From contig FTLJ01000311.1 in the NCBI GenBank assembly GCA_900155495.1, positions 48,827-112,826 of the forward strand: DNA of 64,000 nucleotides, in the 5' to 3' direction. The DNA is from Porogramme epimiltina (taxonomy: Eukaryota; Basidiomycota; Agaricomycetes; Polyporales; Polyporaceae). The translations under genes were made by a program, and so were the position numbers. Below the pieces are notes generated by a model. It was not told the DNA's origin. It saw only the letters and a list, made by a program, of their open reading frames with translations, and made no database searches. Of this stretch, positions 61,291 to 64,000 are shown piece after piece; the first letter of the stretch is position 1, and the number at the start of each line of letters is the position of its first letter.

Positions 61291-61992
61291 TATATAGGGG
61301 GGTCGGGCCACTCCCCCGAGGGGCGGACGGCCTCCGGGAAACTGGAGCTGGAGACGTCACCAAATTCCATTAGGGTGGGTCGCCGCGCAATCCAGCTTCA
61401 CGATATTGGGGCCGGAGTCGAGACCTGCAGATGAGCAACTTTCGCCCCCCTCCCTCCGGGCCCATCCCCGATGCAAGCAGGATCCGCCGCACAGGCCCGG
61501 ACGGAGCAAGATTGGTCCCTAAAAACTGACCACTGTGAGAGTCATGCAGTGGGACTCGGAGAGATTACTCCCGTGGATACGAGTCATGATCTGAAATGTT
61601 TCGTCTGGTATGTTTTCGCGGCTGGAGCTTGTAAGTGGAGACTGGTGGTGCCACTGCCACACACTGCGCATTGCGTACTCGGCGTCGCACGGCCGGGGGC
61701 CTGGGCGGTCTGAGTAAGGTAACGTGACACACCGCGACCGTCACGCAGTGACGCTACGCGTGCCTCAGTCACAGTCGCGACCACCCTGGGCCTTGCACGC
61801 GGACGCGACCTACCTACCCTATCCTCAAACCCCCTGGAGTCAGAGACTCGTCTAAGCCCCGCGTTCTTGCTCGCCACTCACTTTTTGCTGTGGATACTCT
61901 TAATAAGCTTCAGCATCCTATCCTACCTCTCCTTTTGCCCACTCTCACGCCTCGGCCTCTGACATCACTACTCCATAACTGCTTCCGCTGTC
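61291..61992. other. Divergent promoter region
   Basis: About 700 bases. It holds the TATATA at 61291-61296 for the minus-strand gene and GACGTCA near 61353. A pyrimidine-rich leader (about 61920-61990) precedes the next plus-strand ATG. Confidence 0.45.
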
Positions 61993-63072
61993 ATGATCAG
62001 CACTCACGCGCCTCGCGATCCCCTCTCAAACGGACATAAGGACACCAAAACCCATTTGGCACAGGATTTGCGTTTTTGCAATCAGTGCCGCAAGACTCTC
62101 CCCCCCAATGCACGCTTCAAAGGATGCGACGCTTGCCGTGCCAAAGCTCGCGCGAGGGAGAAGCGCAAGCGCGTGAATCCAGAACAAGCCATCCTCGTCG
62201 CTACCACCATCCAGCTCGCATCTCTTTTGACGAAGGGCAAGGACAAAGTTGTCCTCATGGCCGACGCCGGGGACCGGAGCGCGGGCGCGCCACGGCCCCA
62301 GAAGAGGAAGGCCGATCATATTCTCGAAGGAGTCGATGAGGAGCGCGCAGAGAACACCGCGACTTCTGGCTCTCGACGCGCGGAGTATCAAACAGAGAAG
62401 GCCCTGCTGGACGCGCTATCCCAAGAGGTACAGAAATGCCGCGCTCCTCTCTCCCACCTCCACCCTCCTGCATCCGCCGCGTCGCGCCGCCCGTCCTATG
62501 TCGAGTTCCATGGCTCTTTCACCATTGTGATGGACCCGGACGTATACGAGAAGGCCCGCGTGAAGCGCTTCGTCGCGGGGCTCGCGAAAGCCACAAAGCT
62601 CCCCGTTGGGTAAGTCCTTATTAGTCCGCGTCGCCCATATCTCAACTCACGCTCGCGCGCACATAGCCCGCTCATCTCGCGTGACACCGATGCAGTTACC
62701 GATAGCCACAGGCGGACTTACCGCTGCGCCTGCAACCCCGCACCTGCGGCGTCACAGCAACCTGGCATGGCCACAGGGGCCCAGCGGGCAGCGCCGCACA
62801 TCCCCTCGTCATCGGCCACACAGCATCCGCTTAAGTCCGGGAAGACGCTAAAGCGTACACAGAGCACGCTCGGTGTCTGGCTCGCGACTCCGGGAGTAAA
62901 GAAAACTGCGGCTGTTGTTGCCCCAGCTTCCGTCGCGCCTGCGGAGGCGGGAGGCTGTGGCGGGAAGATTACCGTCTCAGCGGTCACGGACTTTTCGCAT
63001 CCGCTGGGGCTGATGGGCGTCGTAGGACAGAAGATCACGGTACGAGTCGAGCACCCCAAAGCAAGACGTTAG
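61993..63072 (+). CDS. Basidiomycete protein with N-terminal Cys-x2-Cys pair motif
   Basis: Two exons (61993-62609, 62667-63072) give 340 residues. Residues about 27-60 carry FCNQCRKTLPPNARFKGCDACRAKARAREKRKR, quoted here only as C-x2-C ... C-x2-C followed by a basic run: FCNQC, then GCDAC, then KARAREKRKR. This is a probable zinc site next to a nuclear-localisation-like stretch. A second ordered region (SYVEFHGSFTIVMDP at about 168-185, then VKRFVAGLAKATKLP) crosses the intron and ends RTYRCACNPAP with three more Cys/Arg. Mushroom genomes hold many such proteins of unknown function with this opening Cys motif. The C-terminus is disordered. A DNA- or RNA-binding role is possible but unproven. 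Confidence 0.75.
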
Positions 63073-63307
63073 GCTTGCCTGTAGCTCCTTGTAGCCGTGC
63101 TATATCATTGCAGAGCGTAGGAGAGGTGATTATTCCCGGATACCCGTACACAATGCTTTAGTTTTCATACTGCGACCTTGTATAATCCGCATACGCGACT
63201 TGTTAATCTTGCTGCAATACTCTATCATCCTTCGCAATCGCACGCTCTGTTGTTACAACTTACAGCCAGCCAATGAATTCCAACGTTCCTCCAACAGTAC
63301 ATTACAT

Positions 63308-64000
63308 CTACGCCGATGCGGTAGCCAGGGCGGGAACGGTGAACTTGGCCGCCAGCTCGTCGAACAGGACCGCCTTTTGCTGGTAGTCGGACACCATCGG
63401 ATGGTCGGGGAACTGCTTCTCGAGTTGCCTGAGCAAAGCCAATAAGCACACCCACCCTTACACACAAGCACGACGCCCGCAACACTCACCCAAAGAACTC
63501 TTCCGCATCAGCCGGCTTCGCAGAGAGGCCGGCGGCAGCCGTCTCGGCCGCGAGGGTCTCCGCGTCGGGCGCGCCGCCCATCTGGGAGGTCGCCTCCTCG
63601 AGGTCGCTGCGGGCGGCGGCGACCTCGCCGCGGAGGAGGCGGGCGACGCCGCGCGCGGTGAGGACGTGCGGGGACGAGAGCGAGGGGTTCGCGAGCTGCT
63701 CGGTGTAGAAGGCGTGCGCGTCCGCGTAGCCGTCCTTGCCGGTCGCGAGCCCGATCGAGGCCTCGATGAGCTGCAGGAGGAGGTCGTCCTCGGCCCAGCG
63801 CTTCGCGCGGTCGTACTCCTTGCGCGCGAGGTCGGCGCGGTTGATGGAGAGGTAGACTTGGACGGCGTACGCGATGCTGGGGAGGGGGGTGAGCGCCGGG
63901 TGCCGGGGAGGGGGTGGGACGGTGTAGGTGAAGTGGGGGAAACATTGGTGGATGTAGCACCAGGCTCGGGGGTGGGGATGGATAGCAAAGGGTGGAGCAA
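63308..64000 (-). CDS. Coatomer epsilon subunit (epsilon-COP), C-terminal part
   Basis: Two exons are visible, 63876-63488 and 63428-63308, coding about 170 residues; the N-terminal part lies beyond the right edge. The stretch 63877-64000 appears to be intron with an acceptor CCCCAG at its end. Epsilon-COP is a helical-repeat subunit of the COPI coat that returns vesicles from Golgi to endoplasmic reticulum. Evidence: AYAVQVYLSINRADLARKEY, then RAKRWAEDDLLLQLIEASIG, AFYTEQLANP, LTARGVARLLRGEV and, after the intron, QFPDHPMVSDYQQKAVLFDE, all in family order. It ends VPALATASA. The internal ETLAAETAAAG segment is diverged. Confidence 0.88.

Overview
The window is nuclear DNA of a filamentous basidiomycete, most likely an Agaricomycete and perhaps a polypore. 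Genes are cut by many short GT-AG introns (about 45-100 nt), intergenic gaps are short, and coding sequence is GC-rich. The families fit a wood- or litter-inhabiting mushroom: expanded BTB and F-box proteins, a CYP5144-like P450, a fungal oxalate decarboxylase and a secreted rhamnosidase. I rebuilt gene models by joining exons at splice sites; for most multi-exon genes the exon lengths sum to an exact number of codons. I saw no tRNA, rRNA, CRISPR array or intact transposon.

Left part (1-17.9 kb): the 5' end of an unidentified gene, a multi-pass membrane protein, a double-BTB protein, xylulokinase, an unknown Ser/Pro-rich protein, a second double-BTB protein, and a divergent pair of secreted enzymes (oxalate decarboxylase and a GH78-type rhamnosidase) that share a 1.3-kb promoter region.

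Middle part (18.3-44.7 kb): the checkpoint clamp gene HUS1, a third double-BTB protein divergent from a small DUF202 membrane protein, an unknown acidic/Ser-rich protein, an R3H-SUZ RNA-binding protein, a vacuolar-type amino acid transporter divergent from RPB4, a convergent pair of F-box proteins, a cytochrome P450 and a PAK/Ste20-type kinase.

Right part (45.3-64 kb): PIF1 helicase, TEL1 (ATM kinase, 3,101 codons over ten exons) and RAD9 lie side by side without another gene between them. A small unknown protein, a Cys-motif fungal protein and the 3' part of the epsilon-COP gene follow.

The most striking point is the density of genome-maintenance genes. Two of the three subunits of the 9-1-1 clamp (HUS1, RAD9), the apical kinase TEL1 and the telomere helicase PIF1 sit within 42 kb. 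TEL1 and RAD9 share a 392-bp divergent promoter that holds an MluI cell-cycle box and two mirrored CRE/ATF half-sites. Other points of interest are a changed active-site lid in the oxalate decarboxylase, a metal-knuckle-like insertion in one BTB protein, and several micro-exons.
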